Source of the DNA: Argyresthia goedartella | Taxonomy: Eukaryota; Arthropoda; Insecta; Lepidoptera; Argyresthiidae | Length of the DNA stretch: 64,000 nt | Direction: 5' to 3' | NCBI GenBank assembly: GCA_949825045.1 | Contig: OX463815.1 | Coordinates: 32,417,356-32,481,355, forward strand | Shown here: one piece after another, positions 21,455 through 33,919 of the stretch | How the letters are laid out: the number at the start of each line of letters is the position of its first letter | Numbering within the stretch: the first letter of the stretch is position 1 | Translations under genes and position numbers: made by a program | Notes under the pieces: model-generated | What the model saw: the letters and a program-made list of their open reading frames with translations, nothing else | Told to the model about the DNA's origin: nothing | The model's database searches: none

Positions 21455-21540
21455 ATACATGGTCTGCACCGGTATTCGAACTTGCACCTCCGGTGTGAGA
21501 AGCAAGCGTGGAACCCACTTTACCACGGAGCTCCCTAAGT
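21455..21540 (-). mobile_element. tRNA-like SINE head
   Basis: On the minus strand GAGCTCCGTGGTAAAGTGGG resembles an A box (TGGTAAAGTGG) and AAGTTCGAATACC a B box, spaced as in tRNAs. I could not fold a complete cloverleaf with an acceptor stem, so a tRNA-derived repeat is preferred over a tRNA gene. Confidence 0.45.
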
Positions 21541-22027
21541 GTAATAGTGTAGTAAGCACTAACCTCCTCTAGTATATAAGGTAGATATCGCATATGATGT
21601 GGAGTCCCGTTAGCACTGAACCCTAAAAAGCTCTTACCTTCCCGGGAGCTAGTAGTTGCCCTACCCAGGCTTAAACCAGTTTACCCAAGACTTACATCCT
21701 GACTGATGGTCATATAATAGTCCTATTTAAGAGTCCCGATCAAATTCTTACCTTACCACGTGGATTCAAAGGTTATTTTTCGGCAGGGGTGACGTGCATT
21801 CTTTTATAATTAGCGGTTCCAACTAAATAAAAGGTAATTTTAGATCCCTTTATAATAACACGGTGTTTGGACATTGATGCATGTGAACATTGAATAATTG
21901 AGCGAGCGAGCGAAGCGTCCCCGTTTCAGGACGAAAATGCTTTCTTATGTGTGTCCGGATGTTAGCCTCTACAGGCCGCATTTCGCAACTGATACTCGTG
22001 AATTTTTGTGAGCAGGTTCGATAATTA

Positions 22028-22438
22028 ATAGTAGTTTATGTGACTGCTACATAATGGAATGCATTAATACTCGAGAGTTGGTTTATGAAACGAGCCGAAG
22101 TTTCATAATAATATCACTCGAGAGTGCTAGTTTATCTACACACATATCATAAGCTGCGGCATGTTCGACCGGCGGCATTGTGGCATTGATCATAGCTCTG
22201 CAGTTGTTAAGCTTGTTCAGTAGTACCAACTTCGCAGACAAACTAGGGGCGGCACGCAGATGGGCATCGGCGTTCGAAATTTGAATGTCAGAATTTGACA
22301 AATTTTGGTACTTCTGGTCATAATGTATCGATATTCAGATAAGAAATGAGTTTTTACCGAGAAGTTTATCATTATGCTGGTCGTAACGTGTGGTTCTTGG
22401 ACGCAGTAAAGAGGGTTTATGATACGTGTGTAGATAAA
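22028..22438 (-). repeat. R420 repeat, copy B
   Basis: A reversed copy: ATAGTAGTTTATGTGACTGC at the left, GTGTGTAGATAAA at the right. It has the CTCGAGAGT boxes around a GAAACGAGCC foldback and a single TTCGAAATTTGAATGTCA segment, unlike copies C and D where this segment is doubled. Confidence 0.85.
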
Positions 22439-23602
22439 CAGTTTTTTTGTCGAAACCGTTTTTGGAACAATTCCAAAATGCCGGAGAAGTGGGGGTTTTA
22501 AAATTTCAAAAAACCACTGCAGTCTAAAGACGATAGAGACACTGACAGTAACAGGCTATATAATTGTAGTGAAAAGTCAATAGGTTGGGTTTAAGATCGC
22601 AAAATGTAGTTTACAAAGTTATCGGTGCGGCTACTTTCATACTCCATGTACGTAACCAGGTCCATTCATAAGTTTGTATGTGTTATTAATAGAAAGTGTC
22701 CCTCGCGAGGTCTATAGCAGCTCACAGAGGTTTTGGCAATGTTTCGGAAATTAGATTGTTCCCTTATATGAACTTCAAATTTTAATAGCAGTAAACAATG
22801 AACGCGTTGTTAATATGCAGAGAAATTTTTATTTTCGTTAACTGGTAAAAACAGCAGTCGAAAGAACACATTTTAACATCTAGCGCACGAAAAAAATCGA
22901 TACTGCAAGATTACAACCAGCTCTACATATATTCAAAACAATGGTACGCCTGAAACCCAGCTACTGTCGATACCTATAACCATTACCGTAGCACAGTTTA
23001 ATAGTTTCCAAACAAACCAATTACATTCCACCTTCCGTGATAATAATCTTCCAACGTTGCCTCACCTCTAAACCTTCATAAAACCCTCTGGGGTTTGGGG
23101 CAAAAAATGTTTCTACCTGCATCGTAATTGGGCGAAACAAAGTTCGATCATGTGTGCACCTTGTTCAAATACAGTTTTATCGCTTTATTACCCGTTGCTG
23201 GTAGCTTCACCCGCGTGGAGTTGTGTAAATATTGCCAAGTCATACGCGAATACAGACGTTTCTTCTTCTAAGCTTTTAATTTCTTGTATGCACCCCCACC
23301 CATGGTAAGGCCCTGACGTAAATACTCCCCCTCCACCTCTGGGCAATTTCGAAAATTACACTGTCAATGACGTCTCGTATCTAAAGACTACCCCCCCATG
23401 TGACACATCTTCACGGGTCAAGTAGTATTTGATTTTCATTCCAGGGATTTTGATTATGATTTCATTGTGGGGGCAAATTGGGTTAAAACGTTTACTGAAC
23501 TGAAGTGTCACATCTATAATCAGTACACTCTGCTTCAATTTCAAAAATTGAAATCCGTCCATCTGCAGCAACCTGTGCCTCTCGGTGAGGACATTAATGG
23601 GC
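22439..23602. other. Unannotated stretch
   Basis: No convincing gene or repeat seen. Confidence 0.35.
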
Positions 23603-24007
23603 TACATTTATTTTGTAATTTTATCTACATATGTTTAATATTTTTTTTGTCTCTTATAGTGGTCCAATGTAGAGAACATTGGACCACTATAAGAGAAGTG
23701 AAGAAAAGGGAGGAGAACCGTATCTAACATCTAGTTTTACATTTATTTTGTAATTTTATCTACATATGTTTAATATTTTTTTTGTCTCTTATAGTGGTCC
23801 AATGTAGAGAACATTGGACCATTATAAGAGAAGTGAAGAAAAGGGAGGAGAACCGTATCTAACATCTAATTTTACATTTATTTTGTAATTTTATCTACAT
23901 ATGTTTAATATTTTTTTGTCTCTTATAGTGGTCCAATGTAGAGAACATTGGACCACTATAAGAGAAGTGAAGAAAAGGGAGGAGAACCGTATCTAACATC
24001 TAGTTTT
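23603..24007 (+). repeat. Three 135-bp tandem repeats, each with a 21-bp hairpin
   Basis: Units start at 23603, 23738 and 23873 and are almost identical. Each contains TCTCTTATAGTGGTCCAATGT, a 5-nt loop (AGAGA), and the exact reverse complement. In unit 2 one base in the right arm differs (CCATTATAAG), which would still pair as G-U in RNA. The arm core AGTGGTCCAATGTAGAGAA is also in LINE 3' tails at 3940 and 19650, so the hairpin probably arose from a LINE end. GAAGAAAAGGGAGGAGAACC follows each hairpin. Confidence 0.9.
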
Positions 24008-24754
24008 TTTTAAATTCATAACCCCCCATCTCCCCCCCTTATGGGATAAATTGCGCCAAATCCCTTCTTAGTGCTACCCTACGCTTCTTAACCCTTTCGC
24101 TACTCTGCTGGCCGGAAAATGAAAAAATTGTGACATAAAATTTTAGGCAAATTTTACTGTTACTGTTTCCCCACAAAGCCCACAATAGAATCATCAGTAT
24201 TCTAGGTGTTACCCAAGTTTACAGGTTGAGGAACCCCTGCACAATGTTTCATGTCTCTAGGTCCACTGATTTTCGTCTGTCAGTCAGTCCGATAGCGTTC
24301 TAAGTAAAAGAAACAGACTGTTAGGCTCCGATGCATAAACGACATCTCAAAGTTTGATGGCCAATCAGGCTTGCTGTCCCTTTCTCTCGCTCGGCAAATG
24401 ACAACGACAGTATGACATTGAGCGGCACTTTATTTGAGCAGAGTTTGTGAATTCGGCTGTTAGCATACAGCTAAAGAGACACTAACTAAAGTCAGTCCTT
24501 TTTAATATTCGTCAAACAGCTCTCCAGGTTTATTAGAGCGGCCAATTAGTGATCTAGCCTGTTGGAGTCGCCGCCGCGTGAAAGGAGGACTTTATACGAA
24601 TTGAAACGAGGGTCTAGAGTTTGACAAAATAAGCAAACAGTTTTTTTTACTAAAAGTATCTCTAAACTGTAGAACAGAACACAACATGAACAGAAATATC
24701 CGAGAGGTCTGCAGTTTCCTTAACATTTATTGCTTTAAAGGCTTTAATAATATC
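24008..24754. other. Unannotated stretch
   Basis: No gene recognised; a (C)n-rich AACCCCCCATCTCCCCCC patch lies at its start. Confidence 0.35.
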
Positions 24755-25236
24755 TTTATCTACACACGTATCATAAACCCTCTTTACTGCGTCAAAAAAC
24801 CGCACGTTACGATCAGCATTATGTTAAACTACTTGGTAAAAACTCGTTTCGTATCTGGAAAACTACACATTATGGTCATTATGTGTAGTTTTTCTACATA
24901 TAATGACATTCAAATTTCGAACGCCGACGCCCACCCGCGTGCCGTCCCTAGTTTGTCTGTAAAGTTGGTACTGACATTCAAATTTCGAACGCCGACGGCC
25001 GAAGTTGGTGCTACAGAACTACTGCAGAGCCACAATGCCGGTCAAACATGCGGTTCCTGAACACATCAAAGAGAGCTTATGATATGTGTGTAGATAAACT
25101 AGTGTATGTAACTGTACATAATTAGGCATTAACACTCTCGAGTGATATTATTATGAAACTCGCCTTCGGCTCGTTTCATAAACCCACTCTCGAGTATTAA
25201 TGCCCTCCATTATGTAGCAGTCACATAAACTACTAT
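24755..25236 (+). repeat. R420 repeat, copy C (internal duplication)
   Basis: Full length with a central near-palindrome (ACTACACATTATGG and TCATTATGTGTAGT) and CTCGAGAGT boxes around the foldback GAAACTCGCCTTCGGCTCGT. The segment TGACATTCAAATTTCGAACG occurs twice in tandem (about 24902 and 24973), as in copy D. Confidence 0.85.
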
Positions 25237-25556
25237 TATCATCTACATATTTAAACGAGATTTGATTTTCACGTCTAGGTACTTTCGCTGATGATTGGCC
25301 ATGTAGTCGTCAAGCTGTGTCAGAGCCAGAGGGCAGCTTGAAAACTTCTGACGGTCAGGTTGATTGGCCGCTAGCCCGAGACGCCTTCATCAGCTCGCAC
25401 TGAGCCAGCGTGGCGGAGTATGGCTCAATCTTACTCGAATCCGGGTAAAGGCCTGTGCCCCTCGGTGGGGACATTAATGGGCTACGTTGGACCACTTGCA
25501 CGACATACGCGTAATTAATTTAACGTGCTAAATTGATTTTAATTTGACATATTTCA

Positions 25557-25627
25557 TATTTTTTACAGATGCTAAATTGATGAGACTGTTTAGCGACTCA
25601 TCAATTTTTAGTATCTGTAAAAAATGT
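25557..25627. repeat. Isolated hairpin, about 28-bp stem
   Basis: ATTTTTTACAGATGCTAAA and TTGATGAG are answered by CTCATCAA and TTTTTAGTATCTGTAAAAAAT around a short loop. The size is in the range of a microRNA precursor, but a small foldback element is equally possible. Confidence 0.55.
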
Positions 25628-25759
25628 TTAGTCGATCTAAGGCCTACTTGCACCACAAATGTTGACAGCCGCTAACATGTGGGCACCTGGCTGACGGGCC
25701 ATATAACCTTGCCCTGCTTGACCACGTAACTTGACTGTGTAGTACTAAGTTGTTGTGTT

Positions 25760-26108
25760 TGTGACCCTAAGATTGTCAAAACCGTTAGTCGATAAACTAA
25801 CGTTTTTTTCTTGTAGTTGGTCTACTTTCGACAGATAGTAAACTGCTTACCATGTGACGCTTTAGTTGATAAACTAACAGTTAAAACCGTAAATAGTAAA
25901 CTGGTTTAAACTTGAATTGCAAACGAAATACCAGGGCAAACACTGCGGCAGCTTAGGTGAAGACTAGAGGGGGCGAGCGCAGCGAAGCCCCCGAATAGTC
26001 TTCGTGTTAGGTTGATGTAAGGACAAAAGAAACGTAAATTCTAGTCGGTCTGGTTTACTATCTGTCGATAGTTGATCGACTAACAGTTTTGACTATCTTA
26101 CGGTGACA
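25760..26108 (-). mobile_element. TIR element, family T2, copy 2
   Basis: The right end is CTATCTTACGGTGACA and the left end a diverged GTGACCCTAAGATTGTCAAA. The core (CACTGCGGCAGCTTAGGTGA, AGTCTTCGTGTTAGGTTGA) runs opposite to copy 1. It retains TAGAATTTACGTTTCTTTTG, which shows the intact sequence at the LINE insertion point of the copy at 56451-61954. Confidence 0.8.
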
Positions 26109-28861
26109 TATTTAAACTGTAGTTACCGGCTGTAATCTAAGTAGCAAATTAAAGTTTATAACGTTCTGGAGCAAAACTCTTGCGTTAAGCTTAGCTCCAC
26201 AGGGTAGGGTTAATATTTAAGACCGCAGGGTTTCAGTACTTAATATTTCAGGGTTTCAAAAGGAAATTGGACTTCGAGTAATCTGATTATAAATCGATTT
26301 TAGGTCCAGAATATATATGAGAACTGACAGAAGGTTCTGTAGTCTGCTTTGATTACCCCTTCTCATACCTATACAAAGTTATTTGGAGCAGATAACAGAA
26401 TTAATAATTTAGTGTTGATAAGAGGATTTGCTATGGCTCAGTTGTTGCTGGATGTCTTGGTTATTCCAATGTCACAATGACTCAGGTGTGATGATAAATA
26501 AGGTCTTTAATCCTTCCAATTATAACTTCTGAGTTTATTTTCATCTAGTTTAGTTTATGTTTATACAACATAGCATAACATAACATGGCACGGCTTTTCC
26601 CACACGGTGTGCCTACGTTTAGCCAGATATTCGATATTATTTATTAGATTAGATTAGTAAATTATGTTTTAGATCTCTGTAAATTATCTGTTTTGCCAAA
26701 AACATTGCCGTATAAAAAGGCATAGGTAAGGCTAATGTGCATGAAAGTTTTTTCTGGAAAATCGATCAGAAGGGAGCAAGAACAATAAAAATAATATAAA
26801 AAATTACAAAAAAAAACAGTTAAAAAAATAAGTTGTTATGAAAATTTCACTCTTGAGTAGGCAGTGCCTGCGTTTTTTTTTCATTGTTATAATTGACCTT
26901 CTGTTTTCATTTTCCAGAAAAAAGTTCAATGCACGCTGTCTTACATGTTCCTATAGGCACAGTGTACTCAAATCCTGATACTCGAAGGACCACAAGAATA
27001 AATAACACAATAATTCACAGCTATAATTTTGTTTTATTTAAACCCTCTTAAGTTTTAGTCCGCAATTGGATTATTTTAAAATCCAGCAACTGTGAAAACT
27101 CGGTACTATTATAAACCCTTTATCGCCCGCCCGCGTCCTGTGCTTCGTCTAATGGTTTAACCCTTCCAGGCCTGGATTAGGGTCCGAAAAGTCCTAATGT
27201 TTGCTGGGGGTGGCAGAAAGCGCCCGCCAACAATAATCCCCACGGTATGGCACGGCCGAGACACGATTACTTTCTGGGTATTCACTGAATGTGTAATAGG
27301 ATTTTTGATGATTTTGGCTTTGAAATACGGCGCCGTTTAAAGCCTATATTGGTAGATGTTAGAATTTTAAGGGGGCACGTTCACTGCAGGTTGAAACTTC
27401 TTACATAAGCTGGAAATGTCTTACATCGCATTCGAATCAATTTTGGTAGCCAGCAGTAATATATTGATATTTTAGACGGAAGTGACGGAAATAGTCGTGC
27501 ACGGAAAAATACTATTCTCACGTTAAGAATAATTCTGTTGGTCAACAATAATATTGATATATATACATATGTATATGGCCTTAACAACGTATGCTTGATT
27601 TTAGCATATTGTTGTTTCAAATTGACTGTTTCAATCTGAAAATACCATGGTGTAAGTTCAAAACGAACGCATCATTTCGCACGAAACGAAACAAAACTAC
27701 TAACGCCCCCGGAAAAATCGTAAAGCAGCCACAAAAATGTATTTCAGCTGAATGAGATATCGGATCGCCTAATAAAACGCCCAAGTCCGAATTAAATCGT
27801 CACTAAGCAGTAGTAAACACTTTTATTGGAACAGTCACGCACTGAAAGCCATAAAGCTTTAGATTTATTTTACGACTACCCTCAACTTTTTAAAACTACA
27901 CGTAATAGGATAGTTGGGTGGGTATTATTATGTTATATATCCCTTGGGACAAAATCGATGAACAATAAAACTAGAGTCGTGGGCTATCTTAAAGGACATT
28001 TGACATCTTAAAAATGAACTCTGGATTTTGTCCTGAAATATTTATTGTTTGATTAATTAACTGCATTTTTTATTATATGAATAAAAATTGCAGTTGTGTA
28101 TTCGCAATGTATTTAAAACACATGTAACCACCGCAGGGGCGAGCCTTTATCAAATTAAGAATTCTTACAAGCAACAAATTGACGTGATTAATTGAGTTGT
28201 GTCTGACTTTGAACACATAAAAAAAAAGGAAATGCTTTTTTCATAAGGCTCGGCAGGTACATGCATGAATTCAAAGTTTTAGCGCTGGTCGCAGATCAAT
28301 GGCGGAATCCTGTAAGTATCTACGAACCAAGAGGAAGGGAGACCTCCCTCCTATTATAAATAAGTGATGTGATGTATATGACGCAACTGAGTTGCAATAG
28401 AATGTACAACTTGTTTTAGTGGTTTAAATATTTATAGATAGGAACTACACGAGGTGAATGATATATGCAAGAAATAGCCATTACCAATGCACAAACCAAA
28501 CAGGTATGGTACATGTTAAGATATTAAAGGAGAAAGAATACATTTTACGTATTGTGGTCATATTGCGTATATTCCATTATATCAGCCGCAGGTAGGTCTA
28601 AAACAGACAGCACCGTGGATCCACCGAAAAGATAACGTACAATTACTGGATTTAATTGAATCGGAACGTACCCGTATACAAGGGCCCTACTCGGAACGTG
28701 CCTGGAATATGCATTAATTACATTTGCACTGTTACCCGCTGAAAGCCGACCCTTGTGAAAAAAGCGACAATATTTCTGATAAACGACAGAGATTTTAACG
28801 ATTTACTGCCTACATTATTTGGAGATTTTCGAGGGATCTCGATGAGATCGCAGCGTGAATG
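26109..28861. other. Long unannotated stretch
   Basis: About 2.7 kb with no recognised exon or repeat. Open frames are short and AT-rich. Confidence 0.35.
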
Positions 28862-30335
28862 TTAATATATTTTTTTGAAGGTCGTTTGGGCCACAAATCG
28901 GAGCATAACAGCAGTCGACGATACCTTACTGATTTGAAAACGAAAAGATTCGCTCATTATAATCCTATGGCTGTTCAAGTGACAAGCCGCTAAATAAATA
29001 TAGCAACGAGAAATATAGAAGCTTGGCAGTAGAATGTCGAAGAAATTTAATTTATAGCAAATGGAATGCCTCGGATTCCCGAAGCAAACGTAAAAAACCA
29101 ATAGCAGAGGATATCAGATGGATGACATTGTAAATGCGAAAGAGCGTGGAATGATAAATGACATTAGGGGGACTACAGACTAGACACCGCAGATGCGAAT
29201 GACAACTTATGAACAGCACGCGCCAACAAAATGACAATAAGACTTGGGCAACTTTCGATCTTGACGGATTACTTTAGGAGCGACCCTTCTTAAATAGGAG
29301 TTTAAATTGAAGATGACAGCAGGTTGAATTTGAATGAAGCAAATAGCAAATAGAAGGTACAATAGAAGCAGCAAAATTAAATAAACGTTTACTCATTGAG
29401 ACGATCAGATAATCGCAAAAGAGATTTCACGGGACAATAGAATCGTTGAAAAAAGAAATAAAGGACAAAGAGTGCAAACAGAAAGACTTGCATTAGATAT
29501 TCATAGAAAGGCTCTAACTGTCGGAAGAGATAATTATTTTGGCAACCGAATACAAGTTCCGATATTAACTGGAGTCTGGGAGGGAGAAATGTAATAAAAC
29601 AGGACAGCCGCTGACAAACGGGATATCTTTTTTTCCTAAGGAGGCAGTGCCAACGACTAACGAAACCGAAATTGTTAGGTTTCGGATTATATATTTGCAA
29701 TGTTGGTGAGTTTGCAGCCCATTCATAAGACAAGAATGACATTTTAATGCAAGTGTGTAGGTAATCTTGCAGCGATTTAGATAGTGAAGTAAGGGTGCAG
29801 CTCAACGCTCTTGAACCAAATGAGGAATCTACGGACAGCAAAACACCTAGCTAGGAAGTTGAAGAATACTAGACTAAACTCAAGATTCTTGAAGCCTTGT
29901 TTGATTTCTCACTCTCGCAAAGCCCCAAGTTTTGAGGCTCCGCGATTTTGAATCTTATAAGTCAAGTCTACTGCATATTGCAAACTTGCAATTGGAGAAA
30001 GTTCCGACTAGTTTCCAGTATGTTTTCTTACGGTAGTCTCGTCCCTTACTCCGTGCACAATCGAGTGAAACGAAAGTTGCCAAAACAATCCTGACGAATG
30101 AATCACCCGGACCGAAGGGGGAGTCCCTCAGGACCGATAGAGAGGCTGTATTTGGGGGTTATGTTTACTTTCTCCGGTTAATCTAGTGGTGGAAAAGTCA
30201 AAATATAGGTACTTAGCTAGTTATAGTTAACGCTTTTTCTCGTATGTTTTACTGAGTGGAGAAGAGGAGTAGAGACAGGCGGAATCCTTGAAAAGCCGGC
30301 CGCTGTAATAAGCAGCGCAGTATTTCTCTTGCAGT
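28862..30335. other. Unannotated; long minus-strand open frame without similarity
   Basis: A minus-strand frame is open from 29841 to 29389 (150 codons, including an FALFVLYFFFQRFY run). The plus strand is purine-rich over this interval, which lowers stop frequency on the minus strand, so the frame may be spurious. No domain is recognised. Confidence 0.25.
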
Positions 30336-30914
30336 CTAAAAACACCGCGGAAAATCTGTTTTCCCGGCAGCTAATGGAAACAAAACAAAACAAGTTTGCT
30401 GTTCCTGTTTTTCGACAGTAATAATAACAGCCAACGTGTGGTAAAATAAGGTATAAACATGGTCTGAAAGTTTAACGTTCGTACACTGGCGTAAATTTTG
30501 TGCTGTCGTAAAGAGGCGAAACGCTGCGCTATGATGGAAAATATGCGGTTTTACTTGTAATGTTAGAGCAAGTATTATAAGGCGCATTCTACCTAAACTA
30601 TAGTAGCTACTGAGGTATTCCATATACTTGTTTTATCACTTACAACCTCTGTACAAATCATGTAGATAGATCTACATCTACACGTCATGATCTTGAAGTC
30701 ATTACAGAATGTCGACCGAGTAGTAGTGCTTTCTTTTTAGCGAAGCCAAGTGGGTGTTTAAAATGCTATAAACAAAGGAATCAATCAATCTATTTCATAA
30801 TTAACCTCTTGAATACCACCGGCCGCCACTTTTTCGTTATAGGTTTTAAATTTTATTACCATAAGATTCAAAATTGCGACCCGTCTCAGCTAGCCTCTAA
30901 CGCTAAAATATGTG

Positions 30915-30965
30915 GGCAAGGGCAAGCTTATCTCTAAAAAGAGATTTCTTCCAGCAAACCAACCT
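30915..30965 (-). repeat. LINE 3' untranslated fragment (minus)
   Basis: The reverse complement reads GGTTTGCTGGAAGAAATCTC and TTTTTAGAGATAAGCTTGCCC, as in the 3' end of the LINE at 56549-61656. Confidence 0.6.
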
Positions 30966-31295
30966 ACCTACTTGGCTTTACTATAAGTAATCTAAGTACA
31001 CCGATTTTATTCTAACTAAATGATTGCAGGTGCAGAGAATGTAGCATATACTCGTACGTAATTAACAAAGTTTCGTGTTATCTGGGAACCGTTTCCCTTA
31101 TTTGCTATAATAAAACTTGGTCGCTCTTTAATCATACTTTATCATATCAACAGCTCCCATTCGGAAATTTATTACGGTTCTAACGATAAATAAAGATGGG
31201 ATTAATTTCTTAATATTTTCGTGATTTTAGGATTATGATTCCTTAAGTATTTCCTTAGTAGGGGAACATTGGGATGCTGAAGACTCCAATCACTT

Positions 31296-31386
31296 TTGTT
31301 AGCAGCCTCAAATTGCATTTGCAACAGAATGTTGTCAAATGCAAATCGATATTACTATGGGAAAGAGGGACTGTGTATCCGAAGGA
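31296..31386 (+). other. Exon-like block resembling the 20479 exon end
   Basis: After an acceptor-like CACTTTTGTTAG, one frame reads QPQIAFATECCQMQIDITMG then KRDCVSEGVS and a stop. The DNA GAAGGAGTTTCTT and a nearby GAT.TTAC.ATGG match the end of the exon at 20479-20606. It could be a duplicated terminal exon or a decayed paralog. Its phase does not fit the 16263 donor. Confidence 0.2.
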
Positions 31387-31408
31387 GTTTCTTGAGTATA
31401 CATAAATA

Positions 31409-31955
31409 TGTCGCAGTTAGTTGGTTAAATCAGACATTTAACTATCTCTCTAGACCGTTAATTAAATACCGACGTTTAACCAAGTCACTAAAGTTACGTC
31501 AGAAAAGTGAGTGAACGAAACGTTTAACGAGTTGTCTAAACGTTCCTAGGCAACAAGACATATACAATATAAATACACTTAAGTACACATGAAAAATATT
31601 TTATGTGTACTTAAGTTGTTTATGTTTTAAGTATTTTTTGTTGTTACATGTTCAACCTAACTGCTTCGCTCACCCCCTTTATCCTTCACCTAAGATACAG
31701 CAGTGTTTTGCCCTGATATAAGCTGTGAAAATCAGTAGTGAAAAGATAGACTCTAAAAGTAATCAGCTGTTGTCGTGACGCCATCTTGTTTTACATTATT
31801 TAACCACCACGCCGGCTTTCGGTAGGACAGGTTATGAAACGTTTTCCACGATGCTTTATTTAAATCAAAATGCATGTGACTTGGTTAAACGTCTGTATTT
31901 AATCATGGGTCTAGAGTGTTAATTAAGTGTCTGATTTAACCAACTAACTGCGACA
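31409..31955. mobile_element. TIR element, family T3 (547 bp, TA target site)
   Basis: The ends are TGTCGCAGTTAGTTGGTTAA and its reverse complement. Similarity continues to about 50 bp (AAATCAGACA..TCTAGACC), and TA lies on each side. The core (ACATGTTCAACCTAACTGC, CACCTAAGATACAGCAGTGT) is related to family T2, although the terminal repeats differ. An internal TTAAGTACACATGAAAAATA foldback is at about 31578-31615. No coding frame. Confidence 0.85.
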
Positions 31956-31959
31956 TATA

Positions 31960-32021
31960 TATGGTGTGCTCTGAGGACTGAAGGGTCCCTTGAATTGGAT
32001 GCATCTTATGCCCGACAAAAG
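31960..32021 (+). other. Weak candidate exon end
   Basis: Just right of the T3 element one frame reads WCALRTEGSLELDASYARQK up to a GTAAGC donor. No acceptor is clear because the T3 element ends immediately before it. Confidence 0.15.
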
Positions 32022-32341
32022 GTAAGCAAGTTAACATTAAGTTCGGTTTATTTTTTTATATTTCATAGAAAAGTACGAGTTGTCAAAGTCGAGCCGAGAT
32101 TATACGCTAAATCAAGTCACATCTGTCGGGAGAGCCTTACAAGTGAAGCCGGCTACTCACCATGGGATACATAATACAAAACAAAAGGTTTCTTGAGATG
32201 TAATTGACCGAGCGAGCGAAGCGAGCGATGCGTCCAGTTTCGAAATTGGCCAAAAATGCCATTGTCCGTCTGTCTGTTCTCGCCTACAGATCGTATTTTT
32301 CAACCGATTTTGACGAAAATTGGCACACAAGTTCCTTGTTT

Positions 32342-32757
32342 TTAGGGTTCCGTACCCGAAGGGTTCCAAACGGGACCCTATTACTAAGACTTCGCTGTCC
32401 GTCCGTCCGTCCGTCCGTCCGTCTGTCACCAGGCTGTATCTCAAGAACCTAGCTAGCTAGAGAGTTGAAATTTTCACAGATTATGTATTTCTGTTGCCGC
32501 TATAACAACAAATACTAAAAAACAGGATAAAAGAAATATTTAAGGGGGCTCCCATACAACAATTCTTTCAATACCACATACAAACTTATGGATGCACCTG
32601 GTTACGTACATGGAGTGTGAAAGTAACCGCACCAATAACTTTGTAAACAATATTTTGCTGTGTAAAATCCAAACTATTCACTCCACACCATCGCTTCCAT
32701 TGAACGGTGGTACGGAACCCTTCGTGCGCGATTTAGACTCGCACTTGACCGGTTTTA
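32342..32757 (+). repeat. TAGGGTTCCGTACCC repeat, best copy
   Basis: It begins TAGGGTTCCGTACCCGAAGG, carries a (GTCC)n run near 32398-32420 and CACCAGGCTGTATCTCAAGA, and ends GACTCGCACTTGACCGGTTTT. The first and last segments are partly complementary (GGTTCCGTACC and GGTACGGAACC), so the element has imperfect inverted ends. Other copies or fragments: 718-862, 4457-4850, 14568-14625, 35166-35600, 47385-47495 and 52374-53530. Confidence 0.8.
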
Positions 32758-33339
32758 TTTATTTTTATGTCGATCGCGATTTTTGATTGGGGGAAGTTTG
32801 CTGTAGCGTTATTTATCGACGGATTTCAATCATATTTGAGAAGCACACCGAGGACTTCATTCTACACAAGATGTTGCCAAAAAAAATCCAAAAGGAGGGA
32901 GTGGACGTGTTTTCGACCCCATTGTAACTATGTTGTAGATAAAGCTAGACACCTGAATTTTCTGTGACTAATGGGCCACAATTTAAATAGGCAAATTTCT
33001 AAAATTGAGTCGATTTGGAAACATAGTTAAGAAAAGACAGCCGTTCAAAGTTCCTTCAATTTGACACTGACTAAGTTATATACATATAATCGATCATCAA
33101 AATTTAAATGTACTTTAGCAGACCTACAAACTAGAAATTTTAAACAAGCGAGGTCTGTTCTCTCAGATCCACTAGTATATAGTATAATATCCCATAGTGA
33201 GTAGTCGGTTAAGGCATAGTGTAGTCTAGTCACCGGGTATCATTGGAATTTTGCTCTCACGAATGCTACTTTTTCCGAAACTAATTAAGCGAATGACCAT
33301 GAACAGCGCGATTTCCTGGAATGAGCGAAAAAATACTGA

Positions 33340-33525
33340 ATTGCGCGACAAAATTACTGATTTGCGCGACTAAATTACTGAATGGTTAAGCCACAGGTTG
33401 AACTTATGAATAGGAACAACAAAATCCAAAGCTCGTTTTGTATTTTATGTTACTCGAATTTCAGGTCTCGGTTTTCAGGTTTTTAGATTTGTAGTCACGC
33501 AATTCAGTATTTCAAGTCGCGCTAA
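33340..33525. repeat. Short direct and inverted repeats (TACTGAATTGCGCGAC)
   Basis: AATACTGAATTGCGCGACAA and ATTACTGATTTGCGCGACTA are near-tandem, then GTCACGCAATTCAGTATTTC occurs inverted about 120 bp on. Unexplained; may be a small foldback. Confidence 0.5.
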
Positions 33526-33919
33526 TTTTTTGTCATTATTCAATCAGGCAACACCTGTATTTTCGCCAAGCAAAAACCGGATCTACAGAGATACGTTAAA
33601 ATACCCAATTTTTAATATCATCGATTATTATAATAATTTTAATATAATCATACTCATAAATAATGCTTTGATGTTGATTTCAATAATTTATATTCGGGCT
33701 CACGTCCACATAATGTCGTCACACATTTTGCACCAGGGATTATTCAAATGAAACGCCGAGAGTGTGATGGGAAAAGGGTTGAACTTTATTATTGGCAGCG
33801 TCCTGACAAGGGCAGCAGGGTGTAAAATTTAAACAAAAGTTTACTGTGTTGGTATCGCTGATAAAACACGCACGTTTGACTGTATTCAAATGGGAAATAT
33901 TAAACTGCACATCAATAAT

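Noticed and set aside
21455..21540. Possible tRNA gene
   Set aside because: Pol III box-like motifs only; no cloverleaf could be completed by eye, so it is reported as a SINE head.
23603..24007. CRISPR-like array
   Set aside because: Whole 135-bp units repeat without variable spacers and the genome is eukaryotic.
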